64,000 nt of DNA from assembly GCA_017591395.1 (NCBI GenBank), contig WEDG01000242.1, forward strand, positions 124,001-188,000, written 5' to 3'. The notes beneath the pieces are model-generated. The model was given only the letters and a program-made list of their open reading frames with translations, was not told the DNA's origin and ran no database searches. The position numbers and the translations under genes are program-made. Source of the stretch: Schistocephalus solidus. Taxonomy: Eukaryota; Platyhelminthes; Cestoda; Diphyllobothriidea; Diphyllobothriidae. Of the stretch, positions 45,340-57,120 are shown piece after piece. Position 1 is the stretch's first letter. Every line of letters begins with the position of its first letter.

Positions 45340-45660
45340 GGACCTAAATTCGAGTCTCCCAGAGTGAGTGGTGTCTATACTCCCATGCCAAGACAATGCC
45401 AGAATGGATGGAGGTGGGCGCTGGTATGGTAGCTGACAAGTCCATCTGCCCCTACAACATCGGACCTGATCCCCACTGTATCTAGAACGAATTTGGATCT
45501 CCCATTGACGAGAGTGTCATTAAAGAGTCATCGCAGTCTGACTCTCATTCCCAGTTTTGACTGAAGCACTACATCAGCTGGCAACCTTTCCGTTTGAGCC
45601 TCTTAACGCCTCGTGATAGACTCAACTGCATCTGATTATAGGGAGGAATTTGTTGGTTTA
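45340..45660 (-). repeat. LINE 3'-region relic, minus strand
   Basis: CATCGCAGTCTGACTCTCA, CAGCTGGCAACCTTTCCG, CCTCGTGATAGACTCAACTG and CATCTGATTATAGGGAGGAA are diverged complements of the LINE 3' modules (compare 15830-15990). Confidence 0.65.
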
Positions 45661-45699
45661 GCTAGTAGGATGGAGTCTTCAGTATTGACCGCATTCTGT

Positions 45700-46610
45700 C
45701 TTCCCTTTCCCATACACCAGTCATCTGTCCCAGTCTGTCAATCAACTGGCGGTGAAATTGGGTGTGACTTTAAAACCTCGGCCCAAAAACTGACACTTGC
45801 GTATACGGCGATAGGTAAGAACCCACGCAGACCTGGGGAAGCCGGGTAGACTCTTAGCAGTGCAACTGACATCGGTGACCTATCCTTGTCCCCGATGCTC
45901 TAACTTCCCAATGTCAAATAATACGTTAACGATAGTTTTAATACGTCAATTGACGCAAAGCAATAACACGCAAAGAACCCTAGATTATTACCGCACGTTG
46001 ATGTACACGGGGAGCATTATCCCAAGAAACATCGGCTGCAACCAGCTCGACAAAAAGACCTCCACAACCAGGCAGACATTCAGCAGGGTACATCAATCAT
46101 CTGGAATCCTCGCGGCCTTCGTCTGAACAGGAAATTGAAAATGCACAAGGTTCTTGTCCTGGAAAGCTAAACTAAAAAGATAAAGCACTTTCCACTCAGC
46201 TGCTTCTATTTGACTGTCTAAACTCTCCATATCCAGCATTATACAACACCCGCGGCACGAGCTCAAACACCACTAGTAGCCTTCCCACCTCAACCGACCC
46301 TACATACCCAGCATATCCTGCCCTCATAACTACTGCAAATGCACGTCACGCACCACTCTGATTGGTCACGTGCGAATCCATCACCCGGAGTCTGGCGAAC
46401 CAGTCCCAGAAGTATTACCTCACTGCGCGCACTGTCCGCGCGTATTCGCTCACTGCATGGGCCTTTTAGTCTACATGTGCTCTCACGGAATCCTGCAGTA
46501 GAACACAGCCGGTCATTCCACATCACCACATCTCTCCTCACCAGCACCTACATTACACATGACCATGCACCACATCACACGCCGCATGGCATATAGCACA
46601 TAAGAAAGGA
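45700..46610 (+). pseudogene. LINE finger-domain relic
   Basis: FKTSAQKLTLAYTAI (about 45770) parallels the pre-finger VKTGSAIYEANRI segment. CPRCSNF...LIRQLTQSNNT (about 45885) is a wrecked first finger. Near 46350-46480 the frame reads TLIGHVRIHHPESGEPVPE and CAHCPRVFAHCMGLLVYM, matching fingers 2 and 3 of the intact LINE, including the GEPVP linker. Frameshifts occur and histidine ligands are changed. It reads into the LINE 3' module that follows on the same strand. Confidence 0.75.
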
Positions 46611-46679
46611 GTGTGTTCCTCGGCTCCTTCTCCATGTGGCTCTTGTGCTGCATATGTGATACTAGTCTCAGATTATCAA

Positions 46680-47080
46680 GGTTAGCTGAGAGCTGTAACT
46701 TGGAAGATTGCCGACTGACGGGATAACTCGGACCGCGCAGTCAGCCCAGTGTGTTTGTGTGGAGTGGCCGACTGGCGGACGGAGAGCCAGGTTGTAGTGA
46801 CTCCTTCTTAGGGTGTCTTTTGTGGCACTCCCACTCTATGGGATCCGAGTCAGGTGTGGCGACAAGCTTAAGGACGACTCCGACCATGCCAGCCACACGC
46901 GCCCCCTCCCACCACTACTCATTTTGACTTGGCCATGACACCGGGCCCAGGTGGGGGAGGAGGACGAGTGTGCGGTAGATGTAACGAAAGTCTACTATGG
47001 TTATAATCTAATAAAACGTCCTTGCGCCACCGTACTGTGGGGCACACGATGAACCTCTTCAAAACCGACGGTCGAAATAT
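46680..47080 (+). repeat. LINE 3' module 2 of the preceding relic
   Basis: CTGACGGGATAACTCGGACC, GTGTGGAGTGGCCGACTGG, CTCCCACTCTATGGGATCC, GGTGGGGGAGGAGG and the end ACCGACGGTCGAAATATC. Collinear with 58.5-58.9 kb. Confidence 0.85.
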
Positions 47081-49304
47081 CATCTTGCCATGAAAGTACT
47101 ATGGTTTTGGAGGAGAGGGATGAAGTTTCAGTGCATTTCTGCGTCATTAGAAACGAATTTATTGGCAATTCAGTGATGTGATTGGTGAGCGTAGCATGAC
47201 GAACATTTTTGGCATTCAATTTTAAATGGTGACTCTTTGCTCCTAATTATTTGATTCCGCTCGAGCAGCACTTGTTTCTTAATTCTGACTTTTATTTGAA
47301 AAATCATCTTCTGGAGTCGCACATGATTGTCTATGTTTGTTTGGTCAGAGAAGTGCTAAAGAGAAAAGTTTTTAGCAGCAAGCCTATTCGATTGACTTGA
47401 CCTTCGGTACTTCTACAAGACGCTTCTACCAGTCTCTTGCTTACATCTATCTAAACTTCAGGAACTCATTTTTTTCTGACATACGTTGCAAACTATTTTT
47501 TTGAGAACGTTATGTGTCCTCTGATTTCCAGGTTTTTCGTAGTTTTAATATTACATTGCATTTTAACAGCTAATCTTTAATAAGCTCTAATGCCATCCCG
47601 AAGAATACCGAACTCCATTAACGATATAAGTAAGAAAATAAATTAGCCACAAGGAGAGCCTGTTTTCCTATAACGACCAAATGTATTGTAGATTTTGGTG
47701 GACTAACCCGAGTAGAAAGACCTGAAGAATTCCAGCATAAAGCAATCTGTTATCGGATATTTCGAATGTTTTGTCCGTATCATATCTGCAGCAGCGTAGG
47801 AGAGGTTGGACGGATTCAAACTTCAAATGTAATTCATCGACTTCGACCGAACTCACAACCCAACCGTCGATGAATACTGATAGGAATAAGTTAAATACAG
47901 GTCTTGTGAAATTTCGTCGAATAAGTTACATTGATTTTGCATCTCACAACCTTCTTCTGATGAATTATTTCAAAAGGGCGTAGTTATATTTACGATCCTT
48001 CCCAACTGTTCTTAGACCGACATACCTCATTATCTTAACGTCATCACACAGCATACTTTTCAAGGGCTCATCATTAACTGCTTGTCATGTCTTCATGGGG
48101 GATAGGCATTCGTACGGGCTTCTGGCTGAAGTTTCGCTTGCCTTTAGTTGTCACTGGCTTCAGTATCTCTAGTGCATGAAGAGCATGTACTTCAAAAATC
48201 TGACCGATTTGAGGCGCTTTCAGTCAATACTGGCTTTGGGGCTATCTGCTATGGTGACAGGTTAATTGAACAAGCATTGTTCTTCGGAGTTCCAATGACC
48301 GGAGAGAGTCAATGCAACTGTAATGACTTTCGGCGACGTAGTTTAAGATGAATTTGTCCACCATTTGACGTTTGCTATACATAAGGTGTCTTAACTCATG
48401 AAATCTGAGTCCACTGCGTCCACCAAAATGTTGCATCAGTAAAGAACCGATCGTTAGGAAATATATGGCTTTTTGTGGTTTATAAATTAACATTACATTG
48501 TCTAGAAATGCTAATTTTTTAGAATAGGTACGGATTACGAAAATGTGAAAAATTGACCTAGTTGAGTAAACTGAGGTTGTAAATGTATAGGAAGCCTGTC
48601 CATGCTATTAAACGAGTGAATAAAGCAGAAAAAACCAAATTACTTTTGAAAATAGTCTTTTTCAGAGTTTTGCACATACATATTTATCTAGATTAAGCGC
48701 AACGTAAAGTATGGCCGTCGTCAAGCCGCCTAACGTGAAAGTGTATATTCCAACACCGTTTCACAAGAATTGGTAGTTTTTCTTCCGTTTGTACATTGTC
48801 TTAGATACGTTTGACCAAGGCAAGCAGATTTTCTCTTCATTGTGTCGATAGGGACGTCACAGGAATATAATATTTCATAAGCTTTCATGTTCACAGGTCG
48901 GTCGATGACTAATAAATTTAAATAAAACCGTCCGGTGCAATCGTAAACGTACCATTTGGTGTATATAAACATATATAGTACATGGTGGGAGAGGAAATTG
49001 AGGTTGGCGTTTGGCAAACATGAAAATAGCATGTCCTTCCTTCACTATATTAATCCTACGGGATTTTGGGTCAGAAAGCCACGTCCAGTGTCAGTTTTAG
49101 AAAGGCTAGCAATGGATGGGAAACCCGGGTCTCATCCGGCCCAGGTTTGGGTTGCATTGGCTCTTTCATGGTGTGACCTTGGTGGTAAATATTGTGTATG
49201 TTACATCCAAGACGTTTTTGCGGAAGCCTGGGTTCCCTATACACTGTGCGCTACCTGCGGTTGTGTCCTTACGTCTCGTGAAATACAGAAAAAGTAAATA
49301 GCTG
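47081..49304. other. No gene recognised
   Basis: Frames up to 113 codons (48956-49297) have no domain. No shared repeats seen. Confidence 0.4.
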
Positions 49305-49645
49305 AGAATGAGTCCCAAGGCAGAACGGGGTGAGTGAGTTCCGTTAGCGATCGTTGAGCGCCTACTTACCATTGTTAATATTGCGGATCGACTCTGGCAT
49401 GACAACGAACCAGTGGCTCAATGGGTAGTGTTGGATATCTCTTCAGCAGGTTGCGGCTTGGAGCCTCGGGTGGGGCACACCTGGCTGATGACGACTAATG
49501 AGCCAGAAACGGCATTCCAATCTCCCTTGAATATGTCGGCATTTCTAATCTGCCTCTACAGCTAGCCGTTGTGTGGCTGTTGGTGGGACCCGATAGTGAG
49601 CCCCAAGGCAGAACGGGAGAAGTGATTTCCGTTAACGATCCATTA
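49305..49645 (+). mobile_element. Ribozyme-type SINE, one copy plus a partial second
   Basis: GAGAATGAGTCCCAAGGCAG, GATCGTTGAGCGCC, GAACCAGTGGCTCAATGG (box A), GGCTGATGACGACTAATGAG and GAAACGGCATTCCAATCTCC form one copy with a damaged stem II. A second body fragment (GCTGTTGGTGGGACCCGATA...GTTAACGATCC) follows at 49565-49645. Confidence 0.7.
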
Positions 49646-51246
49646 ACGTTCATCAGCGAAAGTATATACATCGTAAACTTTGAGATTCGAAGAAATCTAA
49701 AAAAAAAAGCTAGCAATAAGTTTGGGATTGACACTAGAATTTACCGAGTTTGTTGCTAAGTGTGCAACAGGCAAGACGCAGACAGCTATTTCACGTTTAT
49801 TACTGATCATCAGTATGCCGAGTCATATATCGAGGTACTCCAATTTAGAGAGTAATTTAGGAGGAAATTTTAAAGCTAGAGTAGCAATAAGTCTCCAACA
49901 CCCACCGGCCTTCCTTATTTGCCATGGCCCTTCACGTGAGTTTAAATGCCGTATGCCTTATTCAGCTATTCCCACATCAATCATCAATCCAAGACGAACC
50001 TGGCATCCACAAAACTGATAGCAGTTGGCTTAGCGCACCATGCATTTGGTATTGGACGTTTGTCCAACAGATTACATATCTGTCTTCTCTGTCCATTCTC
50101 AAGTTACCTTCTACTCATCAACTGGCAAGATCACCTACTTTTACGATGCAAAACTTCATGGAGGCTCTCGGAAACATACTCTTGATAACCCATAATGGTC
50201 GATCAGATGGGTGGTGGGTGAGACAGTGATTAATTTTGAGGCTTTGCTGGAGGCCTCCCACGTCATTGAAGACAAGAATAAGGAGGTTTGCGACTAATTT
50301 TTGTACCCGCACTATGAGGTGCCGACGAAGGTATTCACTGGGAAACGACTTTCACCATAAATAGAGTATACACGTCTATGGAGCAGTGCTAACCGATTTA
50401 TGTATGTCCTGTCTGAGGCTTGAAGGACCATCGCGAAAATAAACCGGTCATGCCACCTCGACGTTGAGAAATAGGAGATAAGGTTACGATTTGAGATTCC
50501 AAGACGCAACTCATTGGCATAAATAACTATCGCGAGATTCTGTAACAGCATTTCGCCCCCTGGACAATGGAGAACCAAACGTCAGGTGTCACTTGCTCTT
50601 ATCGTTGGTTTGATTTGTGAGCAGTAGTATCATCAAATAGCATAATCTTCAATGGATGTGCCACTACAACAACCTACTTGCAGTACAGAGCCCGCTTATT
50701 CATCTTGGTTTTACGGCCCGAAACAAGAATACTTCCACAGTGAAAATTAAATAACGGTGCATAACTAATGCCGGCAAAGATTAGAGTGAGGTATAAATGA
50801 CCATTTTGAATTTATTTGCGTTCATCTGCCGGGTATTCGCCTGCTGAAGGTTCACTTCTTTCTGTTAGTAGGCACAACTTCTGCAGTTTAATTTTGGTCC
50901 CTCAACAGTCCACTTGAGAGTGTTGTTATACACCTAAGGCAGCCGGATTGTGTACGATTCCACAACACTGCGGGTGATTGCACCGTGAAGATTGCGCTTA
51001 AAACCAAGACTTTATACCCAGTTTTCAGTAAAGTTGGTAAAGGCCCATTGCCCTTAGTTTGGTTGTTTTTACACAACGCTGAAATTCTTGTGGGAACCTA
51101 GGCACATTGTCTCCTGATTATGGTAGTTTGTTTTGTCGTCGAGTTCAAGAAGACAAGCGTATGCTGGGAAAAGTCATTCGTAGTCTGATTCAGTTTGTGG
51201 AACGCTCCGTGCTTTTCGATTAGAAGAGAAATATATCAGCAGCTTC
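49646..51246. other. No gene recognised
   Basis: Overlapping frames of 79-101 codons at 49.72-50.23 kb occur in three phases. None has a recognisable domain. Confidence 0.4.
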
Positions 51247-52187
51247 CAATAGATTCCCTATCTCATAAATGTCAACTGAAATTCGGAAATGTGTTTTCGA
51301 TTCAAACATATCACTGAAATATGGTTGTTATACTGATAACCTTGCAGCCTAAAGCCAAGATAGTCCCGTCACAGTAGGATGTCAGCATTTGAACTTTGAA
51401 AAAACTGACTGCTTATGTAGTTTGTATTTTTCTCATTGATTTTAATTTTCCTTATAAATTCAAATATATTTTATAGACCATTTGCGGAAAGTATCCTTTT
51501 TTATACATGTTTTGTAGCAAATTACGTCTTTTACAAATTCATTCTTGAAAAAGGGTAAATTTCGGTGTTGAAAAAACTTCTAACTTCCTGAACAATTTTG
51601 AACACTACTGGCCATTTCACTTGCATTCAAGTTTTCAAACTACATGCCGTATACATTCTGTGCAAGGAAAATTACGCATTTATCTGCACTATGAGCATAA
51701 GGTCACACATTTCTCATTATATTTTGCAATGGATGTGGATCCTGTTGCTTACACTATAGGCAACATTAATAACTTGTCGGATACGATGTATTATCAATGG
51801 ACATGTCACAATCATAAAAAATCTCCTACATATAAACTTTTTTTTAAAACCGAAAAGTACCGTTTCTTCGAGTATAAAAGTTGACGAAGATTCAATTTGC
51901 TACCAAGTAATATTTTTGAGCACATGTCCTCTAAAATATATTTGAATTTGTAAGGACAGTGAATATCAGTGAGAAAAATACATACTACTTAAGTAGCCAT
52001 TTTTACAAAACATACGTTTGGTAGGCAGTCAGAATGTAGCTCGTTCAAAAGCTGGCATCCTACTGTGATATAAATATCTTGGGATCGGGCTGCACGCCAC
52101 TCAGTATTATAACCCTACGTAAGTAGTTTATCGAATCGAAAGCTGATTTCAGAATTTCAGTTGACGTTTCATAAGATAGGGAATCCA
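51247..52187. mobile_element. ~0.94-kb element with long terminal inverted repeats, copy 2
   Basis: Left arm AATAGATTCCCTATCTCATA... and right arm ...TTTCATAAGATAGGGAATCC are inverted copies over about 180 bp. The middle, read on the minus strand, aligns with 5360-5820 of copy 1 (for example ATAATACATCGTATCC and ACAGAATGTATACGGCATG). An 87-codon plus-strand frame (51621-51884) is not shared with copy 1. No transposase is visible, so both copies look non-autonomous. Confidence 0.8.
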
Positions 52188-52190
52188 CAG

Positions 52191-52714
52191 AAGCTGGCCT
52201 CATTCAGCCTCAATGTCTGCTCACCACAGCTGTCAAATTGTAGTCATTGGCAGCGTTATGGTTATGAAACGTGTTCCGTCCCTCTGCGGAAAACCGACCC
52301 TTAAGTCGGAGAAAAATCAAAAAGCTGGCCTCATTCAGCCTCAATGTCTGCTCACCACAGCTGTCACATTGTAGTCATTGGCAGCGTTATGGTTATGAAA
52401 CGTGTTCCGTCCCTCTGCGGAAAACCGACCCTTAAGTCGGAGAAAAATCAAAAAGCTGGCCTCATTCAGCCTCAATGTCTGCTCACCACAGCTGTCACAT
52501 TGTAGTCATTGGCAGCGTTATGGTTATGAAACGTGTTCCGTCCCTCTGCGGAAAACCGACCCTTAAGTCGGAGAAAAATCAAAAAGCTGGCCTCATTCAG
52601 CCTCAATGTCTGCTCACCACAGCTGTCACATTGTAGTCATTGGCAGCGTTATGGTTATGAAACGTGTTCCGTCCCTATGAGGAAAAGAGACCCTTAAGTC
52701 GGAGAAAAATTAAA
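52191..52714 (+). repeat. 131-bp tandem repeat, four units
   Basis: AAGCTGGCCTCATTCAGC begins at 52191, 52322, 52453 and 52584, exactly 131 bp apart. Units are almost identical. The first three contain the hairpin CCGAC-CCTTAA-GTCGG, and in the fourth the left arm is mutated (AAGAGACCC). The array starts 3 bp after the right arm of the inverted-repeat element. Noncoding. Confidence 0.97.
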
Positions 52715-53736
52715 ATTCCTCGAAAACATAGGAGCAGTTGGTGAGCATACGCGTGCTTTCGTCAGAGCAATGGCGTACAACTTAATTCATGCCCTCAATA
52801 ATGATCGACTTCATATAAGTTAATCGTACTGCCGGCTATTGACCTCAAAATTCCTATTTAAACAAAGGAAAACAATTAATGAAGCATATTACCAAAGCAT
52901 TATGTCCCATTTTTGTAAACTCTAAGTCCTTACTATATTGGGGAGGGCTTTTAATCAGATTATCTACCAGGTACCCGCACACTGCTCTAAAGGCCTACGC
53001 AGACGGGTGTTAGCAACATCTGCGGCAGTAGCGACTCGGCTAGCGAACCCAGCGTTCACACAGTCTGTCTTCCGTGGCCGACTCCAGCTGGAAATCGCAC
53101 GCCACCCCAACACCTTGGTACCAGTCACACGAATTCCACGTGTTTAACGTACAGACAGCCCACCCATAACATCTTCCCTCTCTCCCTCCCTCCCTCCCTC
53201 CTCCGCTGTCAGCTCCACTCCGACTCCGTCATGCAGGCGATCTGTGAACGAGTCGTGCGACTCACCAAGTCCCCTCGCTCTCCCGACACCGATATAACCC
53301 ACGAGGGGGTGAGGGGGATCGAAATTGGTGGAAGAGGATCGAGGAGGGATGTAAAATGACTAATACGGTTGTAGGGGAATGAGAGATAAAAGGATAAATT
53401 GTGGGAAAAGGTGACAAGACGATGAAGGGAGCCAAGCCCAGGAACAGCGCACGTTGATAACCTATGGAAGATCAGTCCTTCATGTAAATATCACTTATTT
53501 TGCATTCTACTTTGTTTTATTCCAAGAATAATCATCGACAAGTCGACAAGTTCCTGATGTAGTCCATGACTCACCGATTTGAAAACAGCATAACTCTCCA
53601 TTTAGCCGGCTCCTTTACCTAGTATCTGACTTGAGAATTTTGATAGCTGCGTGCCAAATTTGCATATCATGAGTATTCTATGACCACTGTAGGGTGTAGG
53701 GGTACTAGTTAGGGGTAGCATCACATAGTTGGGCAT
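52715..53736. other. No gene recognised; short CCCT run
   Basis: A (CCCT)n tract lies near 53177-53206. The purine-rich segment 53.33-53.45 kb has no clear period. No domain seen. Confidence 0.4.
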
Positions 53737-54137
53737 TTGGTTGCTCCATTTGTCTCGTACGGGTGGTGAATGCTCCTGTGGCCGCCTCTAACTGGTACCC
53801 AACTCTCACCTGTGGCTCCTCGAAGTTGGGTTATTCCCAGCGGCCACACCCCGGGCAACCGTCACGACCGGCGGGCTAAACCAGGTGAGGATCTCCGGTG
53901 TTGTGTGTGCCTCCACACCCGGTATGTCTGACTCCCGAACTTCCCACCTCCCCCCTCTCAAAAAGTCCTACGGTGGGGGCGACAGCAACCCCATAGGCGG
54001 CCCAGGCTAACTTGGGTCGTTCTCCCAATAAAACAAAACCGTAACCCATAGTGGAATTCGGCAGCCGTCTCGGATGTCTGAGCAGCCCTATTTAGGGACC
54101 GCACTGCTTGACTCCTCGCTGAGGAAGGGGCTAGAAA
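53737..54137 (+). other. LINE leader (5' UTR, copy 2)
   Basis: GGTGGTGAATGCTCCTGTGG, ACTGGTACCCAACTCTCACC and CCACACCCCGGGCAACCGTC are shared with 36270-36375. An internal promoter would be expected here by LINE biology, but no motif is clear. Confidence 0.75.
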
Positions 54138-55058
54138 ATGTGCCCTAAACAAATGCTGGTTATCACGTCTTCTGCAGCCGACCGTGGCTCGCAGATCGAA
54201 AAATACGCGGTCGTAAAACTCAAACAAACAACAATACCCCCCGTCCCCATCCCCCCTCGCCATACTCTCCAGGCTGCTCGGGTGAGTACACCCACACTAG
54301 CAGCCTGGAATGTACGTACGCTTTTAGACAATCCTAGGAGCAACCGGCTGGAACGGAGGATTATGCTAGTCGCTCGGGAACTGGCACGCTACAAGGTGGA
54401 CATTGCTGCTCTCAGTGAGACCCGACTCTCTGAGCAGGGTCAGCTGGAGGAGGCGGGTGCCGGTTACATCTTCTTCTGGAGCGGCCGGCCAAAGGCAGAG
54501 TGACGCGACGCTGGTGTTGCCTTTGCCATCCGGAACGACATCGTGGGACGTCTGCCCTGTCTGCCGCAGGGTATCAATGATCGCCTGAGGAGCCTCCGCC
54601 TGCCTCTTCGGGGAGACCATTTCGCTACCATCATAAGTGCCTACGCTCCCGCAATGACGAGCTCTGACGCGGCAAAGGACAAATTCTACGAGGACCTGCA
54701 CGCCCTGATGGTGACTCTGCTGAAAGAGGACAAGTTAATTGTCCTTGGTGACATCAACACCCGCGTCGGAAGATACCACGCTGTCTGGCAGGGAGTGCTC
54801 GGTCCCCACGGTCTTGGTAGCTGTAACGATAACGGCCTCCTTCTTCTGCAAACGTTTGTGGAACACCGTCTCCTGCTGACCAACACCTTCCGCCTTCCGA
54901 CGCGGGAGAAGGCCACGTGGATGCACCCTCGGTCGCGGCGCTGGCATCTGCTGGACTATGTTCTCGTCCGGAGACGAGATCGACAGGACGTGCGGGTAAC
55001 CAAGGCGATCCGCGATGCCGATGGTTGGACAGATCACCGCCTCGTCATCCCCAGATGA
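54138..55058 (+). pseudogene. LINE endonuclease domain (copy 2)
   Basis: Target-nicking endonuclease for target-primed reverse transcription. In one frame it shows LAAWNVRTLLD (Asn motif), ALSETRLSEQG (Glu), [25 protein letters not shown] (normally GDFN) and WTDHRLVI (Asp-His). An in-frame TGA at 54501-54503 replaces the CAA seen in copy 1. A one-base loss near 55046 (CATCCCCAG against CATCTCCCAG) ends the frame at 55058. The protein start is taken at the first ATG of the frame (54138); an earlier start is possible. Confidence 0.88.
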
Positions 55059-55410
55059 GGCTCCGACTGCAACCCCGACGAAGGCCCCAAGGTAAGAGGC
55101 CGCCAGGTAAGTTAAATGCTCTTTTGTTAAATTTGCCTGCTCACTGTTTTGATTTCAGCAACCAAATAACCGAGAAACTGGAGGACCTGCATGCTCCAGA
55201 TGATAACGATACCGTGGAGACACGCTGGTGTCAACTGCGAAATGTCAACCAGTCCACCGCCCTCTAAGTCCTCGGACGCGCACGCCGTCAAAACCAGGAT
55301 TGGATTGACGATAATGACGCTGACATCAGTAACTTACTCGCGGAGAAGAATGGACTCCAAAAAGCCTACATGGACCTTCGGACTGACGCCACCAAAGCAG
55401 CCTTCTTCAG
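55059..55410 (+). pseudogene. LINE linker between EN and RT
   Basis: In the shifted frame the sequence reads RRRPQGKRPPGKLNALL, NLPAHCFDFSNQ and VETRWCQLRNVNQSTAL, stops at a TAA near 55265, then continues GRARRQNQDWIDDNDADIS in frame. This linker type is normal for the clade. A GTAAGT...TTTCAG segment inside it looks like an intron but is coding. Confidence 0.75.
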
Positions 55411-57083
55411 ATGCCGGCGCCTTGTACAACAACGGCTGCGGGAGATCAGGACGCCTGGATGATCCGAAAGGCTGAGGAAATCCAGGGGTATGCGGACCGC
55501 AATGAAATGAAAAACGTTTTAAAAGCCATCAAGGCCATCTACGGTCCCTGCATCAAGGGGACCGCACCACTGCTCTGCTCTGACGGCACAACACTGCTGA
55601 CAGAGAAATCACAAATTCTGAAGCGCTGGGCCGAGCACTTCAGAAGTGTCCTTAATTGCTCATCAGACATCTCCGATGCTGCCATTGACCGGCTCCCTCA
55701 AGTGGACACGAACAATGACCTGGATCTGCCGCCTTCCCTGCCAGAAACCATCCGGGCCGTGCAGCAGATTTCCAGCGGTAAAGCACCGGGATCCGACTCA
55801 ATCCCACCGGAAGTCTACAAGCACGGTGGGCCCCGGCAGATGGCAGAACTCACAAAACTCTTCCAGGAGATGTGGCGCCAAGGACAAGTGCCTGAGGATT
55901 CCAAAGAATCGACCACCGCCCATCTCTACAAATGGAAGGGGAACCGGCAACTCTGTGATAATGGCAGAGGCATCTCGTTGCTAAACATCGCCGGGAAGAT
56001 CTTCGCCCGTATCCTCCTCAATCGTCTGAACGGCCATCTAGAGCAGGGCCTGCTTTTGGAAAGCCAATGTGGCTTCCGCCGACACTGCGGAACAACCGAT
56101 ATGACCTTTGCTGCCCGCCAGCTCACCTATATACTACCTTCGTGGATCTGACGAAAGCCTTTGACACAGTGAATCGTGACAAACTGTGGAAATTCATGCA
56201 GAATTTCGGTTGTCCTGAGCGGTTCACGCACATGGTGCGTCAGCTTCATGACGGGATGACGGCACGCGTCACTGACAACGGGACGGTATTTGAAGCACTC
56301 GCAGTGACCAACGGAGTGAAGCAGGGCTGCGTACTGGCCCCCACCCTCTTCAGTCTCATGTTCTCGGCTATGCTGATGGACGCCTACCGTGAAGAGCAGC
56401 CTGGGATCCACATCGCCTACAGAACTGACGGGCACCTTCTGAACAGTCGGCGTATGCAGGCTTCAACGCGCGTGGCTACAACTACAGTTCATGACTTTCT
56501 CTTCGCGGACGACTGCGCCCTTAACACCGTGACGGAAGAGGACATGCAAATGAGCATGGACCTCTTTGCCGCAGGCTGCGCCGATTTTGGATTAACAATC
56601 AGTACGGCCAAAACGGTTATCATACACCAGCCGCCACCCAGCGCGGAATACAATACTCAACTCAAAAACGTGGAAACCTTCGCTTATCTAGGAAGCACGC
56701 TGTCACGCAACACGAGAATCGATGACGAGGTTGCCCAACGGATCTGCAAAGCAAGTCAGGCCTTCGGCCGGCTGCAGGCCTCCTTGTGGAATCACCATGG
56801 TATTCACCTGAACACCAAACTGAAGATGTACAAGGCCGTCGTCTTGACAACACTCCTTTACAGAGCGGAGACCTGGACCATCTACTCGAACCAAGCCAGG
56901 AAGCTGAATCACTTTCATCTCAACTGCCTCCGCAGAATACTGAAGCTGAGATGGCAAGACAAGAATTCGGACACGGAAGTCCTGGAGTGGACCGGAATCC
57001 TCAGCATCCCATGCCATTATGAGGCAACTGCAACTGCGATGGAGCGGCCACCTGGTAAGAATCGACGACGAGTGACTACCTAA
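55411..57083 (+). pseudogene. LINE reverse transcriptase (copy 2)
   Basis: Copies element RNA into DNA at the nick. Visible: [52 protein letters not shown], motif [15 protein letters not shown], motif [20 protein letters not shown], and motif [10 protein letters not shown] near 56500 with both catalytic Asp residues, then [19 protein letters not shown] and [16 protein letters not shown] deletion of about 28 bp near 56121, relative to copy 1, shifts the frame between the motif 2 region and motif A. All catalytic residues remain, so decay is fairly recent. Confidence 0.9.
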
Positions 57084-57120
57084 ACGACTTTTCTACGGAG
57101 ATGTCACTACGAGAAGATCC

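Noticed and set aside
52191..52714. 131-bp tandem units as spliced-leader RNA, histone stem-loop or CRISPR array
   Set aside because: No splice donor after a leader-like sequence, the hairpin does not fit the histone consensus, and the units are near identical with no short repeat plus variable spacer pattern.
55107..55158. A 52-bp intron-like segment (GTAAGT...TTTCAG) in both LINE copies, which would be a rare intron inside a retrotransposon
   Set aside because: The segment reads through as PPGKLNALL...DFSNQ in frame with the flanking LINE linker, and that phrase is normal for the clade. The splice signals are coincidental.
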